Notes under the pieces: generated by a model
What the model was told of the DNA's origin: nothing
What the model saw: only the letters and a program-made list of their open reading frames with translations
Databases searched by the model: none
Source: Notolepis coatsorum
Lineage: Eukaryota > Chordata > Actinopteri > Aulopiformes > Paralepididae
DNA: 64,000 bases
Direction: 5' to 3'
Assembly (NCBI GenBank): GCA_963971535.1
Contig: OZ020589.1
Coordinates: forward strand, 92,817,182-92,881,181
In this document: positions 22,948 to 33,267 of the stretch, in pieces
Layout: the number at the start of each line of letters is the position of its first letter
How positions within the stretch are numbered: the stretch's first letter is position 1
Translations under genes and position numbers: made by a program

Positions 22948-23899
22948 CACTTTGAGTGCCGGGACCCGTCTTTAGACGTCTTTCCTGGCCATGCTAAAGT
23001 TGCCGGGGGACGCTGTACAGCGTCCCTATATCAATATTTCAAAAATCTGCGATCGGATTCATAATGTCCCTCCGCTGGCCTGAGATCCACCAGCAGGACC
23101 CACTGAGCTCTCTGGCGGTTCAGGAGCGCCATCTGGTGGCCGATCGGCGCAACCGCTTAACAGGAAGCGCAGTAGAGGTTTTGCTGGTCGGCCATATTAC
23201 TTCCGGGCACTCGGTATAGGTTCCGGCACTCTAGCTCGTCACACTACATAGCGATCGATTGCCAATAACTCGATAAACAACATGATTTGGACGTATATAC
23301 CATTATACAAGCTGGAGATGGACCGGGTAATAATATATCCCATAATGATAAAATTTCTACTCGACGATGATCGCCCAACGGCGCGCGGAGACTGGGGTGA
23401 GTTTCAGCGTGTAACGTTACCGTCTTCGATAATAACTGATATTATCAACATTTGACCCACATTAGATGATTGGTATAACGCTGCCCACGGAATTATAAAC
23501 GCCCCCTCGCCCATCCGGTCAACATCAGATGACGTGTAGTAACTTCTAGAAGTACGTCTAGTTGGAATTTTTTATATCGCGCTGATTGCCATCAAACTGT
23601 ATTTCATCATCAATATAATGCATTTGGGGCTATATATCACGTTCTGGAGAAAGCTGCAGAAAGAGATGAAAACATACTTATACATTAGACCATACTTTAC
23701 TATGAATATGTGAATGAAAAAGTTTAACGTTGCTACACAATGAACAATACATATAGGACTTTGAATGGGCCCTAATAATGGCAATGTAGCAATAGAATTT
23801 AAAAAGTTATAGCCCTGCAAAGAAGGGGACTTTCTCCATAGACAAATAGCGCTGGCAATCTATGGTATATCATTAATTTAACCTTAGGCAACCAAAGTG
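22948..23899. mobile_element. piggyBac-type MITE, 952 bp, with TTAA duplication
   Basis: The element is flanked on both sides by TTAA (22944-22947 and 23900-23903). Its ends are inverted copies: CACTTTGAGTGCC on the left and GGCAACCAAAGTG on the right (two mismatches in 13). The interior is A/T-rich without a transposase, so it is non-autonomous. TTAA target choice is the hallmark of piggyBac. It separates the Gypsy gag from its protease. Confidence 0.85.
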
Positions 23900-24891
23900 T
23901 TAAATGGAATTATGGTCTCATTCACAGTTAATGGGACTATCCATTCTGCCGCCTCTGCCGTGCTAGACTGTACTACTGAGTCCACAATGAACTCCTCTGG
24001 CTCTTCTTCCACTGTGTTCACTTTCATCCCTGAAGCCTCAGCTCTGCAATACTTCGCAAAGTGGTTATCCTTCCCACACTTGTGGCAGACTTTCCCATAA
24101 GCAGGGCATGCCCTAGACATATGCTTGCCTCCACATCTTCCACATCTACTGTTTGGACTCCTGGGACTTTGCTCTGTAGGCTTTTGTTTTACAAACTGTT
24201 TTGGGCGCTGTCCCTCTCTTTTCACGGCATGCACTGCTGCCGACTCATCCGTGCGCAGCTCTTTTGCTTGTGCACGAGTGGTTTCTGCTGCTCTGCACAT
24301 GTGAACTGTTTTCTCTAGCGTTAAATCATGTTCACGTAGTAATCTTTCTCTGAGCCCATTATCAGGAATTCCACATATTATTCTATCTCTGACTAATGAG
24401 TTTCTTAAATCTTGGAATTCACATGACTTGCTCAACGTAAGTAGTTCAGTTAAGTACTGATCAAAACTGTCACCCGTTTTCTGACTGGCAGAGAAAAACT
24501 TATATCTCTCAAAAGTGACATTTTTACTGGGCACAAAGTACTCCTCAAACTTTGTCACTAGCTCAGTCAATGTTATATTTCCCTCATCTATCTGAAAGCT
24601 GTTGTAAATATCCAATGCATCTTCTCCTATTACATGCAAAAATATAGTCGCTTTTCTGTTCTCATCTCCTCCCCCCGCCCCACTTGCAGCCAAGTAAATA
24701 CTAAATCTCTGCTTAAATCTCTTCCAATTATCAGCAAGATTGCCGCTGAACTGCATGGGTGTGGGAGGACTGAGCTTATCCATGATGGGGAACACTACAG
24801 GTGCAGGATTTTCTTGGTCTCCTTCTTGATTGGTTGAAACGTTTTCACTCACGTCGTTAGCTTGATCACTTTCACTTTCACTAGTAGACAT
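23884..24891 (-). CDS. Gypsy gag
   Basis: This intact frame of about 335 codons starts at MSTSESESDQ, with an acidic N-terminus, then a retrotransposon gag core (MQFSGNLADNWKRFKQRF, FVPSKNVTFERYKFF, YLTELLTLSKSCEF, about residues 45-175), and two zinc knuckles, CGRCGGKHMSRAC and CHKCGKDNHFAKYC (about residues 250-285). The last six or seven codons and the stop are contributed by the piggyBac-type MITE. The true gag-protease frame would continue beyond 23903. Confidence 0.93.
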   Translation of the reverse strand: MSTSESESDQANDVSENVSTNQEGDQENPAPVVFPIMDKLSPPTPMQFSGNLADNWKRFKQRFSIYLAASGAGGGDENRKATIFLHVIGEDALDIYNSFQIDEGNITLTELVTKFEEYFVPSKNVTFERYKFFSASQKTGDSFDQYLTELLTLSKSCEFQDLRNSLVRDRIICGIPDNGLRERLLREHDLTLEKTVHMCRAAETTRAQAKELRTDESAAVHAVKREGQRPKQFVKQKPTEQSPRSPNSRCGRCGGKHMSRACPAYGKVCHKCGKDNHFAKYCRAEASGMKVNTVEEEPEEFIVDSVVQSSTAEAAEWIVPLTVNETIIPFNTLVA

Positions 24892-24995
24892 GCTCGCATG
24901 CTGATCCTCTCGCTAGCAGTGCGCACATTTGTGCCTTCGGAATCCAGCACATTCCTTCTTGACGTCGATTCAACTCTGCGTCGCCAGTTCCATTA

Positions 24996-25005
24996 TCTGA
25001 CACCA
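24996..25005 (-). promoter_or_regulatory. Gypsy primer binding site
   Basis: The - strand reads TGGTGTCAGA immediately after the 5' LTR. TGGTGTCAG is complementary to a 3' end CTGACACCA, as in tRNA-Leu. The match is short (about 9-10 bases), so the tRNA identity is tentative. Confidence 0.6.
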
Positions 25006-25219
25006 TGTTATGTTTGTTGTTTCCAGTATTCCTAACTAGGAATAAACAGGCTAGGCTAGGGTTTCTTTACTGGCTTTTATTCACGTTGTCTATCCGTACA
25101 TCAAGGCACTCTCTCTGTTGTGCATCCGTACATCAAGCACTGTTCCTCTACCCCGGTCCTCGGTCCGGGTACTACAACAACAGGGCGGAACCAATATTAT
25201 GTATTATAATAACAACACA
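25006..25219 (-). repeat. 5' LTR of the Gypsy element
   Basis: It is the same length as the left LTR (214 bp) and differs from it at two positions (a T/A change near 25039 and an A/T change near 25070). It borders the primer binding site on the inside and the resumed LINE sequence on the outside. Confidence 0.93.
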
Positions 25220-25665
25220 GACAACACACATAGACTCAGTCGTAAAAAAGGCGAAGCAGCGCCTCTACCACCTGAGACAGTTAAGGAAGTTCACAGTATC
25301 TGGGAAGATACTCCAGTCCTTCTACTCCGGAGCTGTAGAGAGCATCTTGACTGGAAACATCACTGCCTGGTATGGAAACAGCACGGCACAGGACAAGAAG
25401 GCCCTACAGAGTGGTGCGCTCAGCCGAGCGTACCACGGGTATTGCACTACCACCCCTGCAGGTCCTATACAACAAGAGGTGCAAATCCAGAGCCTGCAGA
25501 ATAATGAAAGACCCTCACCACCCCAACAACAGCCTGTTCATGCTGCTGCGGTCAGGCAAACGCCTGCGAACACCAGCAACTAGGACAGAGAGACTTCAGC
25601 TCAGCTTCTTCCCCCAGGCCATCAGAGCCTTGAACACTGAACTCTCCACACACAAGCACACATGA
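25220..25665 (+). pseudogene. Rex1/Babar-like LINE, C-terminal part of reverse transcriptase ORF
   Basis: The frame starting near 25223 reads the thumb and C-terminal part of the LINE protein: THIDSVVKKAKQRLYHLRQL, FYSGAVESILTGNITAWYG. Frames then shift near 25400 and again near 25470, with RCKSRACRIMKDPHHPNNSLF and LRTPATRTERLQLSFFPQAI up to the stop at 25663-25665. It continues directly from the reverse transcriptase fragment that ends at 10122. A dozen or so bases are lost or altered at the Gypsy junction. Confidence 0.92.
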
Positions 25666-25906
25666 GCACACACTCAACACACACACTGTACACGCTCACA
25701 CACTAGCAGCCACTTTAACATGAGTACACACACACACACTCATGATGCACACACTCACACTTATGGTCACTTTATAAAAGGAAAGGTCACTTTAAGAATA
25801 GTATAGTATAACTTGAGATTGTATAATATAACATTGTATATAACAGTGTACATAAAGACCCAGTGCCTCATCCGTAGCTAACAGTGTATTGCACTACCAC
25901 AGGACC
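25666..25906 (+). other. LINE 3' untranslated region, first part
   Basis: This is CA-rich followed by A/T-rich sequence with no ORF. It is interrupted at 25907 by the DIRS-type element. The short flank at 31296-31338 and the sequence 32875-32920 look like its continuation (TGCTCTGTAAATA, then GCACAATGTCGTTCTATTG), cut again by the Tol2-like element and by the L1. The continuity is inferred. Confidence 0.6.
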
Positions 25907-26114
25907 GTTAGGTTATAACTATAACCAAGTTCTGTTAATTAGGGGTGACGCTTGGCATCACTCTGCACTATCTCGCGTACGTGCACGCACACTGAATAAA
26001 TTCCACAAATGTACCTTTAATACCAGTATTAGTCTGACCACACCCCTCATCAGCTTACCTTCATAAGCAGGTGTGTGGTCAGCTGCTCTCCTCCTTCCCA
26101 AGCTTTCACCACAA
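25907..26114. repeat. DIRS left terminus and inverted terminal repeat (element 3' end)
   Basis: 25907-25928 (GTTAGGTTATAACTATAACC type) is an end extension found only here and, inverted, in the internal complementary region. From 25929 the sequence is the inverted copy of 31295 to 31111, with small differences such as GTTCTGTTAATT against GTTCTGTCTCATT. Confidence 0.9.
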
Positions 26115-26143
26115 GGTGAGGTCAAGGGCTGCAGCGGCCGTCG

Positions 26144-26236
26144 GATGCCAAGCGTCACCCCTAATTAACAGAACTTGGTTATAGTTATAACCTAACGTTC
26201 TGTCTCATTAGGGGCTCTGCTTGGCATCACTCTGCA
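26144..26236. repeat. DIRS internal complementary region
   Basis: 26144-26196 is the exact reverse complement of 25907-25959. 26197-26236 is the exact reverse complement of the last 40 bases of the element (31256-31295). Joined back to back, the two halves equal the reverse complement of a circle made by ligating the two element ends. In DIRS models this region templates completion of the ends during circle formation. Confidence 0.92.
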
Positions 26237-29200
26237 CAAGGGGGGGCCAAGCGGAGCCACTGGCCGACAAATACACCCCGCTGAAGGCCCCCCACAACCA
26301 ACAGAACAGGGAGGGCCGAGCCCCCCCGACCCCCCCTAATGGAGGGCACCTTCCCTATTAGAGGTTTACCGAGAGGGCGACGGACCCGACCGCGCGAAGA
26401 GGCACTCAAGCAACTCAACGCACAGGGTGAGCAGACCGTGGCTTGACCCCACGACTACACCCACGCACAACCCGCATGCCACCCGGGAACGAACGTAGGG
26501 AACAACCTCGTTACTGCCCCCAGAATCACGGGATCAAGGGCAAACCCAACCCCGTGGCAAGGCCGTAGCAGCGGAGCGCGAAGGAAGACCCAGACCCACC
26601 AAAAGGACTGGACTCCCTGGAATGGGGGCCCGGAGAAGTCCATGATGCCAGCATCAAGACCCCACCAGGTGGGCACTTAGTGACCCCGCCCCCCACATCG
26701 CCAGCGTATTCGGACAAAGGCCCCTCAGCCGAGCGGGCCCTGTCCTCCCCAACAGTACACCGCCTGGCACACTGGCCCTGCAACAGGCAGACAGCATGGT
26801 CGTAACACACAAGAGTTAACCAACGGAAGCAGGCAGTGCACCGGGAAAAAAGACCAGGAAACAGGCTGTCAACCCAAGCCTGGAGACTGCGGACGAGACA
26901 GGCGCCAGAAAGGACAGCTGAACACAGCCGCCCCGGCGGAAGGGGCGTATGCTGGCGTTGTCGCACAACCAAGCCTCCACAGAGAAGGCTGACACGATCG
27001 GCAGACGTCATGAACGTGCAGGGGCACCCTCAACCGGTGTAACCGGGAGTTGACACTGCAGCAACACACCAGAGAACCAACCACCCAGGCATTACCCTAT
27101 GCAATGGTTGGTCCCATAACCCCTCAGGAAAGAAACCCCAAAAACACACCTGCGGCACTGCCGCAGCCCGCATTCTGGTTTTCAACAGGGCTATCCCGGG
27201 CCTACGGGTCAACGAAACATTACCCCGGACCGGGCCCGGTGATACGGGGAGCACAGGGTCCCCCGAGGAGGCTAAAACCACCCCAACAGGCCCCTCTGCG
27301 CCAAGCGCAAGAGAAGAGCGTAAAAAATGGAAGACCAGCCCCAGCACCCCGCACTCGGTATTCCCAGGAGGTCACCCAACCAAGTACCAACCAAGACCAA
27401 CCTGCACAGCGGCCGAGATCCGACGAGATCGGGCGCGTACAGGTTGGCACGGCCGTAAGCCATTACGACAGTGCAGAATACAACGTACCCAACAAGGGTT
27501 CCATAACGCTCAACCCTGTGACACCCGGACCGACCTAGCATTTTTTCCCCCTGAAAAAAACCCAAGTCCCTCAGGGTACCAGAACAGCAGATCTGCATCC
27601 CCGGCGGACAACGGGTGTAACTGATCTGGACCAGCGTGACCAGAACCAGTCCCGTGCCCTAACCACGCCGACCTGCCAACCCCAGGAGAAGGGGCAGATA
27701 TGCGTGTTGATCCTAAAACATAAAAAGAAGGCGCCACCCAGACGTTTCGGTACGAACCGCGCCCGGCGGCCCACCCCTAGGGCGTGAGACCCTTCCCCAT
27801 ATGTCCAGACCCATTCCGTTATCATCCCCTGACATGAACGGGAACCCATCGACAACCACACAGGGTGTCAGAAGAGGAAAAACCCCCATCCCAATTGCTT
27901 CATAAAAACGCTGTTTTAACCCCAAGCAATCAAGGCGTGCCAGTCAGCCAATGTCCAAAAGAACATCCTAAGCTAGCACTATGTGTGCGTTTTGACATAC
28001 CCACATCAACAATAGCCTGTTTAGACCACCTTATTGAATCCCCAAGACGCCCAGGGGAACGACAAGAGGGGCGAGATGCAATCAACTCCATGAATGAATG
28101 AAAAACTTTACCCAACAGATTGCAGAAAGGCTACAACCCAGTACGGCAATACACACAATTGGTTAAGGGGAGGCAGACCTGAGAAAGACGTTAGTCTTGT
28201 TTCCATCAGGGACCCTCATTTCCAATCCACATAGACACATCCAACTCTTTATAATAATAAAGAAAAAGCATCACCTGTATGACCCAACTGCACAGCTGGG
28301 AGTAAAAAAACCTGTTTTCACATGATTTTAATCCAGTCACTCTTTTTAATCAGAGTGTAAGACCAGACCCTCCCAGAAACACCTTCCCACATGAGTTCAT
28401 AGTCATGAAAAAGATATGCCAACTGTGAGTCACGTGACCAACCGACTCAAGTTCACACATAAATCGGGCGCAGCAGAACTGAGCCCTACGCCCTAACTCG
28501 ACACCTTTAAGACACCTCAACTCATGGAAGGCGTCGCCATAGCAACACCGCTACAACGGGCGGGGAAACCTGCCGGCTCCTGTCATGTAATAGGAGACGG
28601 TAGAATAACCCTCCCCCCCCCCCCCCCCCCTCCCCCCCCGCCAAGACCTCCCACCGGCTTGGCCCCGACTGGCTCAGCAGAAGAGATCAAAAATCCCCTA
28701 AACCAATCAAGTGGGAAAAGGAGGGGTTTATTCGACACCCCCTCCCGAAAAAACACCCTTCATACCCTACACACAGAAAAACAACCGTAGCCATCTTGAA
28801 AACCTCCGGTAGAAAGCAATGCATAGCATAAGCTAATACAATGCCCGCTACCCACAAAAATGTGAACAGGATTTTACAACAAAACACAAGTCGCCTGTGT
28901 GCGAATCCTACACCCGTTGACTATGTCGTACATAGGAAAAAAACGCTGATCGAGAGTAAACGGCTAGGCCGTGAAATGTGTGTGTACGAGTATTACTGCA
29001 ACTAAACAACACAGCATTGTGAGACACATACTTAGTTCAAGCAATGGAATAACACCAGTTTCTACCTGCATGTGGAGCATCAAGCTAATAGAACCTATTA
29101 CTGAGTGTACGTTGCAGACCTTGCTTAACCTCGTAACACAACACGACTCATCACACAACGTAAAAGGGCAGATTCATATATACACAACCCCACCATATGA

Positions 29201-29349
29201 ATTGTTTGAAGAAACACACAGTTTGTTCGGCCAAAACAGTCCCCCTCATATCGGGGAACTTTCTTTATTAAACTATAAAGTGTTCTAAGGCACAAAATCA
29301 TAGAGGGGCCGGGGAGGGTGTAGAGGAGAGGGGACACAGAGGGGAAAAG
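26237..29349. other. GC-rich non-coding body of the DIRS element
   Basis: Where a complete DIRS element would carry reverse transcriptase, RNase H, methylase and tyrosine recombinase I see only short overlapping frames with no catalytic motif on either strand. The part up to about 28100 is C/G-rich, and there is a C run at about 28612-28637. 28640-29349 is A/T-richer. It may be unrelated sequence that replaced the pol genes, or pol decayed past recognition. Confidence 0.65.
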
Positions 29350-30990
29350 TCACTCAACCCGAGGAGCCCCAGAGGGACGGTAGGTTACTGTCTGCTGGAC
29401 ACGACGTTCCCTACCGTCTCCTCCGGTCATGGATGGGCCGGCGGTGGCAGAAGCGCCGTTTCGTCCCCTGGCCCTCTTGGCAGGGCCAGCAGCGGCGGCG
29501 GAGGCAGTGGTAGCGGCGACGGAGACAGCTCGACGTCGCGGAAGCCTTCTGACTCCACCGGCAAGGACGGGAGGCGGAAAATGGGGTTGGAGAATGGACC
29601 TCTCCTCTGCCATCTCTCTGCATGTTGAGGTCATCAACCGCAGGGCCTTCCCGAATAGGCCAGCGTCGGAGAGGGCGGCCGTCAGAAGAGGAGCTCTCTT
29701 CTTCTCTGGCACACGGGCCTGCTCCAGCCAAAGGTGACGCTGGCCCAGGGTGGCCAGGGCGCGCACTTTCCCCATGGCTATGGCCAGCACCTGGGAAAGG
29801 TGCAGGACAGCTCCCGCAGCCTGGGTGATCTGATCGCATTTCACCTCGTTCAGATCCGTGCCGCCCGTCATTTTCCCCGATACAAATCTCGCCAGGTGGG
29901 CGATGTTAGACGCCGGAGCCAGCGATTGTGTACCAGCGATGAATGACTGGTCACCCCAATAAGCCAATCGCCTAGCCGATTTCCCCTGGAGGACCGGCTT
30001 GCATAGGGGTTCCCACACCATATCCGGACAGAGGAGCGCGGCCATCGGACTGTCAAGCCGAGGCACGCCCTCCCCCATACCTTTGACTAACCCCGACACC
30101 CGCGTAACTGGTACGTAGGCGGGAGTTAGTCCCATGATGTTAGACACCGCCTGACCCCGACGAACATAGGCCCCCATCGATGGGAAAAATGGGTAGACAA
30201 CGTCCACCCCTCTCACTGGGGGACGCTGCCAGGGATGGCCTATGAGGTCATCAGGGACAGGTGCAGGCAATGGCAGCGGCAGCGGCACGCCGTTTGCGGC
30301 GGCGGCTACCGCCATGAGCTCGGGAAACAAGGCCCGCAGTTCCCCCTGCGAACCTTCCTCCACCGACCCCGCATCCCTCACATGCAGCAGGCTGCGACTG
30401 GTCAAGGAGCCACAGTCTGATGTGGCCGACAGTAGGGCATCCTGCTGATGAGGCCAAGGTGGTTCCTCGACATCCTCGAACAGGGCGCCCCATGGAGCCA
30501 TTTCCCCCCCCTCCGGGGTCTCCTGACGAGGGATACTCTCCTCCACGGGGCCATCATACAAAAACCCGTCCGCCTCATCCATGAAGTCCTCAGTTTCCAT
30601 TGGAAATCCAGAGCCGGACGCATCTTCGCTGGTCTCCAGCAGTTCCCCAAACCCAGGCCGTTCGCGCCTGCACGCTACCATCTTGCGACGTGAACGGGCA
30701 GACGCGAAAAGCTTGCGTCGCAAATCCTCTGGCTCCAAGACAACCCCCCGTTCACCAACGGGCGATTCCCCGGAACCAGAGGAACCAGAGTCGAGATCAG
30801 GCCATCGCCGGAGCGACGGCACCGACTCCTCGGCTCTTCGGTGAGGCAAACTATCCACCGGCTGCCTCCTGGGCTGGGTCGGCAACCACGAAAGTGGCAA
30901 CAGCCCAGCACCAAGGCGCACGACGGAGGCGGGAATGGAGAACCGCTGGTGAAGAGTAGGTCTAGCGGGTCTACTCTCCGCGGAATACAT
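29350..30990 (-). CDS. DIRS-type gag-like protein, intact ORF
   Basis: The frame is open for about 546 codons from the Met at 30990 (MYSAESRPARP). An upstream in-frame Met at 31044 would add 18 residues, but the second has the better protein-like continuation. Residues 60-190 are acidic and low in complexity. About residues 280-470 carry the conserved-looking core (RRLAYWGDQSFIAGTQ, LSQVLAIAMGKVRALATLGQ, RHLWLEQARVPEKKRAPLL, SDAGLFGKAL). Similar wording occurs in gag of DIRS elements of fish, from my knowledge of the family. The C-terminus is R/A/G-rich, likely nucleic-acid binding. No frameshift or stop is visible, unusual for this window. Confidence 0.8.
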   Translation of the reverse strand: MYSAESRPARPTLHQRFSIPASVVRLGAGLLPLSWLPTQPRRQPVDSLPHRRAEESVPSLRRWPDLDSGSSGSGESPVGERGVVLEPEDLRRKLFASARSRRKMVACRRERPGFGELLETSEDASGSGFPMETEDFMDEADGFLYDGPVEESIPRQETPEGGEMAPWGALFEDVEEPPWPHQQDALLSATSDCGSLTSRSLLHVRDAGSVEEGSQGELRALFPELMAVAAAANGVPLPLPLPAPVPDDLIGHPWQRPPVRGVDVVYPFFPSMGAYVRRGQAVSNIMGLTPAYVPVTRVSGLVKGMGEGVPRLDSPMAALLCPDMVWEPLCKPVLQGKSARRLAYWGDQSFIAGTQSLAPASNIAHLARFVSGKMTGGTDLNEVKCDQITQAAGAVLHLSQVLAIAMGKVRALATLGQRHLWLEQARVPEKKRAPLLTAALSDAGLFGKALRLMTSTCREMAEERSILQPHFPPPVLAGGVRRLPRRRAVSVAATTASAAAAGPAKRARGRNGASATAGPSMTGGDGRERRVQQTVTYRPSGAPRVE

Positions 30991-31110
30991 TATGACCCAA
31001 CTTTTTCTTGTACAACAGATGTGAGAGAAGAAAAAATTAAGCACAATGTAAACTCGTCACAACTCTTTTCAACTAACAACACGTCAAGTGGGGTACTACC
31101 AGGCACTTCT

Positions 31111-31295
31111 TTGTGGTGAAAGCGAGAAGGAGGAGAGCAGGTGACCACACACCTGCTTATGAAGGTAAGCTGATGAGGGGTGTGGTCAGACTAATACTGG
31201 TATTAAAGGTACATTTGTGGAATTTATTCAGTGCGCGTGCACGTACGCGAGATAGTGCAGAGTGATGCCAAGCAGAGCCCCTAATGAGACAGAAC
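31111..31295. repeat. DIRS right inverted terminal repeat (element 5' end)
   Basis: It is the inverted copy of 25929-26114. It ends in ...CTAATGAGACAGAAC, whose last 40 bases reappear inverted in the internal complementary region. On the - strand it precedes the gag ORF, so any promoter of the element should lie here. Confidence 0.9.
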
Positions 31296-31766
31296 TAGCA
31301 TGTCCTACCATGCTCTGTAAATAACTCATTTACATATACCGATATGCAGGGGTGTAAAGTACTTGAGTAATTGTACTTCGTTACAATACTTAAGTACTGT
31401 TTTGGGGGATTTGTACTTTACTCGAGTATTATTAGGTTTGTATACTTTGTACTTTTACTCCACTACATTTCAGAGAAAAAAAACATACTTTTTACTCCTT
31501 ACATTTAAAATGCAGACCTACAAAGTACAAAGTACAAATCTCACAGGTCCAACCATTTTAATTAGTATATTTTAATTGTTTATCTGGCCGAACTAACATT
31601 AACGTTATTAATCCTGCGACCGCCGGTAAACAGCCAACCAAATGGAAAATGAACCCGCCCATACCCATGCTGATTGGTCCTTGTGCAACACTAGAAAGCG
31701 GGGATCTTTGATTAAACACCTGCTATCAGAAGAATAGACATGTCAGATCCGCATTATGCTGTGGTT

Positions 31767-31928
31767 AATATTGTGATATTATTCAGGGTACTCCAGTATT
31801 CTGTCTTTAATATTGTGATATTATTCAGGGTACTCCAGTATTCTGTCTTTAATATTGTGATATTATTCAGGATAATCCAGTATGCTGTGGTTAATATTGT
31901 GATATTATTCAGGATACACCATTCTGTT
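31767..31928. repeat. 42-bp tandem repeat inside the Tol2-like element
   Basis: AATATTGTGATATTATTCAG recurs at 31767, 31809, 31851 and 31893 at exact 42-base spacing. A further partial copy (AATATTGTGATATTATTCAT) lies beyond the SINE near 32380. The SINE therefore landed in the array. Confidence 0.92.
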
Positions 31929-32365
31929 ATTTTTTTTTATTATTATCTTTTCCCCCCCTCCTTCCGATTTTTCTCCCATCCCACTGTTAGTCGTTATGCC
32001 AATTCCCAACCCCCTTCCTGGTTGTTGTTGGTCCGGGAGGCCGGAGACTGTCACATGCTTTCGCTTTCCTCCGACGCATGTGCAGCCAGCCGGCAGCCAG
32101 CCTGGCAGCGCAGATTCTCACCGGGAGAGTGTAACGTGTAGAAGGTCACACTACCTCCCTCCAGAGATCCTACTCTCGCTGTGCAGGCGCCCCGACCGAA
32201 CTGTAGGGGTCGCTGTCCACAACGCCCAGGACCCACCCATCAGCTTTCCCACCCCTAACACTGCCAATTGTGTTAGTATGAACGACCAGCCAAGCTGATA
32301 GCAACGCCGAGAGCTGGATTCGAACCCAGCGTCTCCAGCGTTGATGGCGAGCGCCTTGCCCACTA
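31929..32365 (-). mobile_element. tRNA-derived SINE nested in the Tol2-like element
   Basis: On the - strand the head (32365 to about 32300) looks like a tRNA gene: TAGTGGGCAAGGCGCTCG (A-box region) and GGGTTCGAATCC (B box, near 32310-32321). The tail near 31930-31945 is A-rich. An 11-bp duplication ACCATTCTGTT flanks it (31918-31928 and 32366-32376). The body of about 437 bp has no ORF. It would have been transcribed by RNA polymerase III and moved by a partner LINE. Confidence 0.92.
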
Positions 32366-33267
32366 ACCATTCTGTTTTTAATATTGTGATATTATTCATG
32401 CTGTGATGTGAATGCCGTCCATGTTAGTTTACCTTCAATGGAGAAGTGCATTAAATAATTTTAATGCAAAAAAAGTGTCCTCTGTTCTTTCATTTCAACA
32501 TTGTCTATCGCAGAACACATTCCATTGTGGGCAGAGTGTATGCTTGGTTTCATCCAGCCTTGCCTAAACACCAGCTGATGATTTCACTAATTGGCTCACC
32601 TCTTCAACTAACTCACCTGGTGCAATATATAGTTAAAATTAAAACTTTGCCCACGATGGAATGAGTTTGAGACCTGGTCTATCCCTTTCAAAAAAAAAAA
32701 TAGTACTTTTACTTTTTAGTACTTAAGTACATTTAAAAGTAGGACTTTTTTACTTTTACTCAAGTGTGTTTTTAGCCAGATACTTTGACTTTTACTTGAG
32801 TCAGATTTTGAGACGGTACCCATACTTTCACTTAAGTATAATTTCTGGGTACTTTTTACACCCCTGCCGATATGCCCTACTTTGTTTACTTGTTTTATTG
32901 CACAATGTCGTTCTATTGTATTTTTTTTTTTTTTTGTGAACACATTTTTTATTGAATTTCTTTTGACATGACATACAAACATTTACAGTAGAAATCCAAT
33001 ATAAATCACAGGGCTATTACCGACATAATACTAACAATCATGACAGCCCGGTTTTTAAAATTAAAATAGATGTAGAGATATACACAGATTAATTACAATA
33101 CAATACAACACATAAATGCTCTTTCTCGTTCTTCCCTCCCCCACCGGACCCCCTTTGAATACATCCATTATTTCGCTTGATACCAAGGATTAAAAGTTCA
33201 TATAATGCTTTATCCTCTCCACCACTTCTAACCAGATTGCTATGCTGGCTTCATTAACACATAGAAT

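Larger units (their letters stand above)
10123..25219 (-). mobile_element. Ty3/Gypsy LTR retrotransposon, ~4.8 kb, interrupted by two insertions
   Basis: Two 214-bp LTRs (10123-10336 and 25006-25219) flank gag, protease, reverse transcriptase, RNase H and integrase on the - strand. That is the Gypsy order. LTRs differ at only two positions that I can see. The span of 15.1 kb shrinks to about 4.8 kb when the BEL/Pao element (12125-21446) and the piggyBac-type MITE (22948-23899) are removed with their duplications. It sits in a LINE. I saw no clean target-site duplication, because the left flank is locally rearranged. Confidence 0.95.
25907..31295 (-). mobile_element. DIRS-type tyrosine-recombinase retroelement, gag only
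   Basis: Inverted terminal repeats of about 185 bases (25929-26114 and 31111-31295) enclose a gag ORF on the - strand. Inside the 3' repeat lies an internal complementary region (26144-26236). Its two halves are exact reverse complements of the left terminus (53 bases) and of the right terminus (40-41 bases), abutting each other. That is the diagnostic layout of DIRS elements, which form circles and lack target duplications. None is seen here. I find no reverse transcriptase, RNase H or tyrosine recombinase, so it is probably non-autonomous. Confidence 0.9.
31347..32866. mobile_element. Tol2-like hAT element, non-autonomous, 1,520 bp
   Basis: The ends are inverted: CAGGGGTGTAAAGTACTTGA at the left and GTACTTTTTACACCCCTG at the right, with long subterminal TACTTTTACT/AAGTAC-type repeats typical of Tol2. 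An 8-bp duplication CCGATATG flanks it (31339-31346 and 32867-32874). No transposase is encoded. The interior holds a 42-bp tandem repeat and a nested SINE. Tol2-family ends are well known from medaka, which supports the fish assignment. Confidence 0.96.

Noticed and set aside
26526-27861. Several - strand frames of 70-160 codons inside the DIRS element
   Set aside because: They could have been reverse transcriptase or recombinase, but I find no palm motif, no RNase H acidic pattern and no recombinase R..HxxR..Y pattern. High GC content explains the lack of stops.
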